Of a stretch of DNA of 42,953 nucleotides, positions 42,484-42,953 are shown one piece after another. The stretch is from an uncultured Clostridia bacterium. Lineage in GTDB: Bacteria > Bacillota_A > Clostridia > TANB77 > CAG-508. The position numbers and the translations under genes were made by a program. Each line of letters opens with the position of its first letter. The stretch's first letter is position 1. The stretch is from positions 1 to 42,953 of the forward strand of contig CANQLO010000011.1 in the NCBI GenBank assembly GCA_947624715.1, written 5' to 3'. Below the pieces are notes generated by a model, which did no database searches, had not been told where the DNA came from, and was given only the letters and a program-made list of their open reading frames with translations.

Positions 42484-42953
42484 TAAAGTACAAGCAAACT
42501 TAAAAAGCGTACTTGTAACATAGTTTACATTATACTTTATTTTTCTTATTTTGACAGATTTTCACGACTACTGGAATGAGATTATTTATATATTTTATTC
42601 CCAATTAGAATTAAACATTGCCATATATACCCAATGAACAAATGAAATTATATATCAAAAATTTTTCACACAGGATTTAATAGCTAGGACAACTTTTTCA
42701 CTATTCTTTAATATAAAAATAATATAATTACAATTATATATATCGTATATGAATATAACAGGGGAGAATATGGCCCATTGCAAAAAGCTAATATCAATAA
42801 TATTGCTGTAACGAAAAATAATAGGCAAAACAAACAAGCACTAGAAGATAACCTCCTTGTAAGGTTAAAATAACCTTACAAGACCAACTATTAAATGTCA
42901 ACATTTTTTTGAAAAATATTTAAAAAAATTTTTGAGTTAATTTTTGGTACAAC
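42484..42953. other. Intergenic region at window end, no gene seen
   Basis: About 470 bases, A/T-rich, with no credible gene on either strand. An AAGTAC/GTACTT inverted repeat follows srtB at about 42487-42515 without a T tract. TTGACA occurs at 42551 without a clear -10. The only strong structure is the palindrome at 42856-42882. Confidence 0.5.
42856..42882. repeat. Perfect 12-bp inverted repeat with 3-nt centre
   Basis: CTTGTAAGGTTA-AAA-TAACCTTACAAG. Neither strand has a T tract, so it is not a normal terminator. It could be a protein-binding site or a transfer or replication-related hairpin of the element. Confidence 0.65.

Overview
The window reads as a chromosomal segment from an AT-rich, spore-forming Bacillota, most likely an uncultured member of the Clostridia. 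Evidence: housekeeping genes of Gram-positive type (rpoC, gdpP, rplI, dnaB, tilS, ftsH, a PASTA penicillin-binding protein, rsmA), class III ribonucleotide reductase (nrdD/nrdG), an S21 gene, a YfmF/YfmH-type M16 peptidase pair, a Spo0E-like gene behind Spo0A-box-like sites, sortases, and A/T-rich codon use throughout. Nearly all genes lie on the + strand.

Layout. 1-12254: the rpoC 3' end, then gdpP, rplI, dnaB, tilS, ftsH, the PBP, rsmA and a sortase, with two hairpin-forming intergenic elements (3208-3259 and 5122-5265). 12447-15937: nrdD, nrdG and rpsU, each behind a recognisable promoter or terminator. 16160-18966: the two M16 proteins and the Spo0E-like gene. 19007-37394: an 18 kb locus for a Gram-positive type IV secretion system (T4SS). 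It has three VirB2/TrbC-like pilins, a PrgI-like protein, a VirB4 apparently split in two, three VirB6-like channel proteins (one fused to an NlpC/P60 domain), a lysozyme-like wall hydrolase and two VirB8/TcpC-like proteins. No relaxase or VirD4 coupling protein is visible. 37425-38912: a D,D-carboxypeptidase, then tRNA-Gly(GCC) and tRNA-Cys(GCA). 39177-42953: probably the start of an integrated element next to tRNA-Cys, with small accessory genes, an XRE repressor and its operator, a TPKTG-anchored surface protein and a class B sortase.

Main discovery. Three T4SS genes (pilin 3, the third VirB6-like protein, and the wall hydrolase) are each broken by one +1 frame change, and each break falls exactly at an in-frame CGG codon: ACT CGG TAG at 20395, TCC CGG ATT TGT TGA at 31733, GTA CGG TGA at 35654. 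Skipping the C, or reading CGGN as one four-base codon, restores a protein that matches its family and its single-frame paralogs in this window. In a by-eye pass over every CGG trinucleotide in about 12,900 codons I found no other in-frame CGG, while CGT, CGC and CGA are used normally for arginine. The simplest reading is that CGG is unassigned or starved here and serves as a +1 recoding signal used, within this window, only by the T4SS. Expression of pilus, channel and wall-opening enzyme would then depend on how CGG is decoded. I know of no description of this system; the mechanism is inference.

Coordinates and residue numbers were derived by hand, and functional calls rest on motif recognition without database searches.
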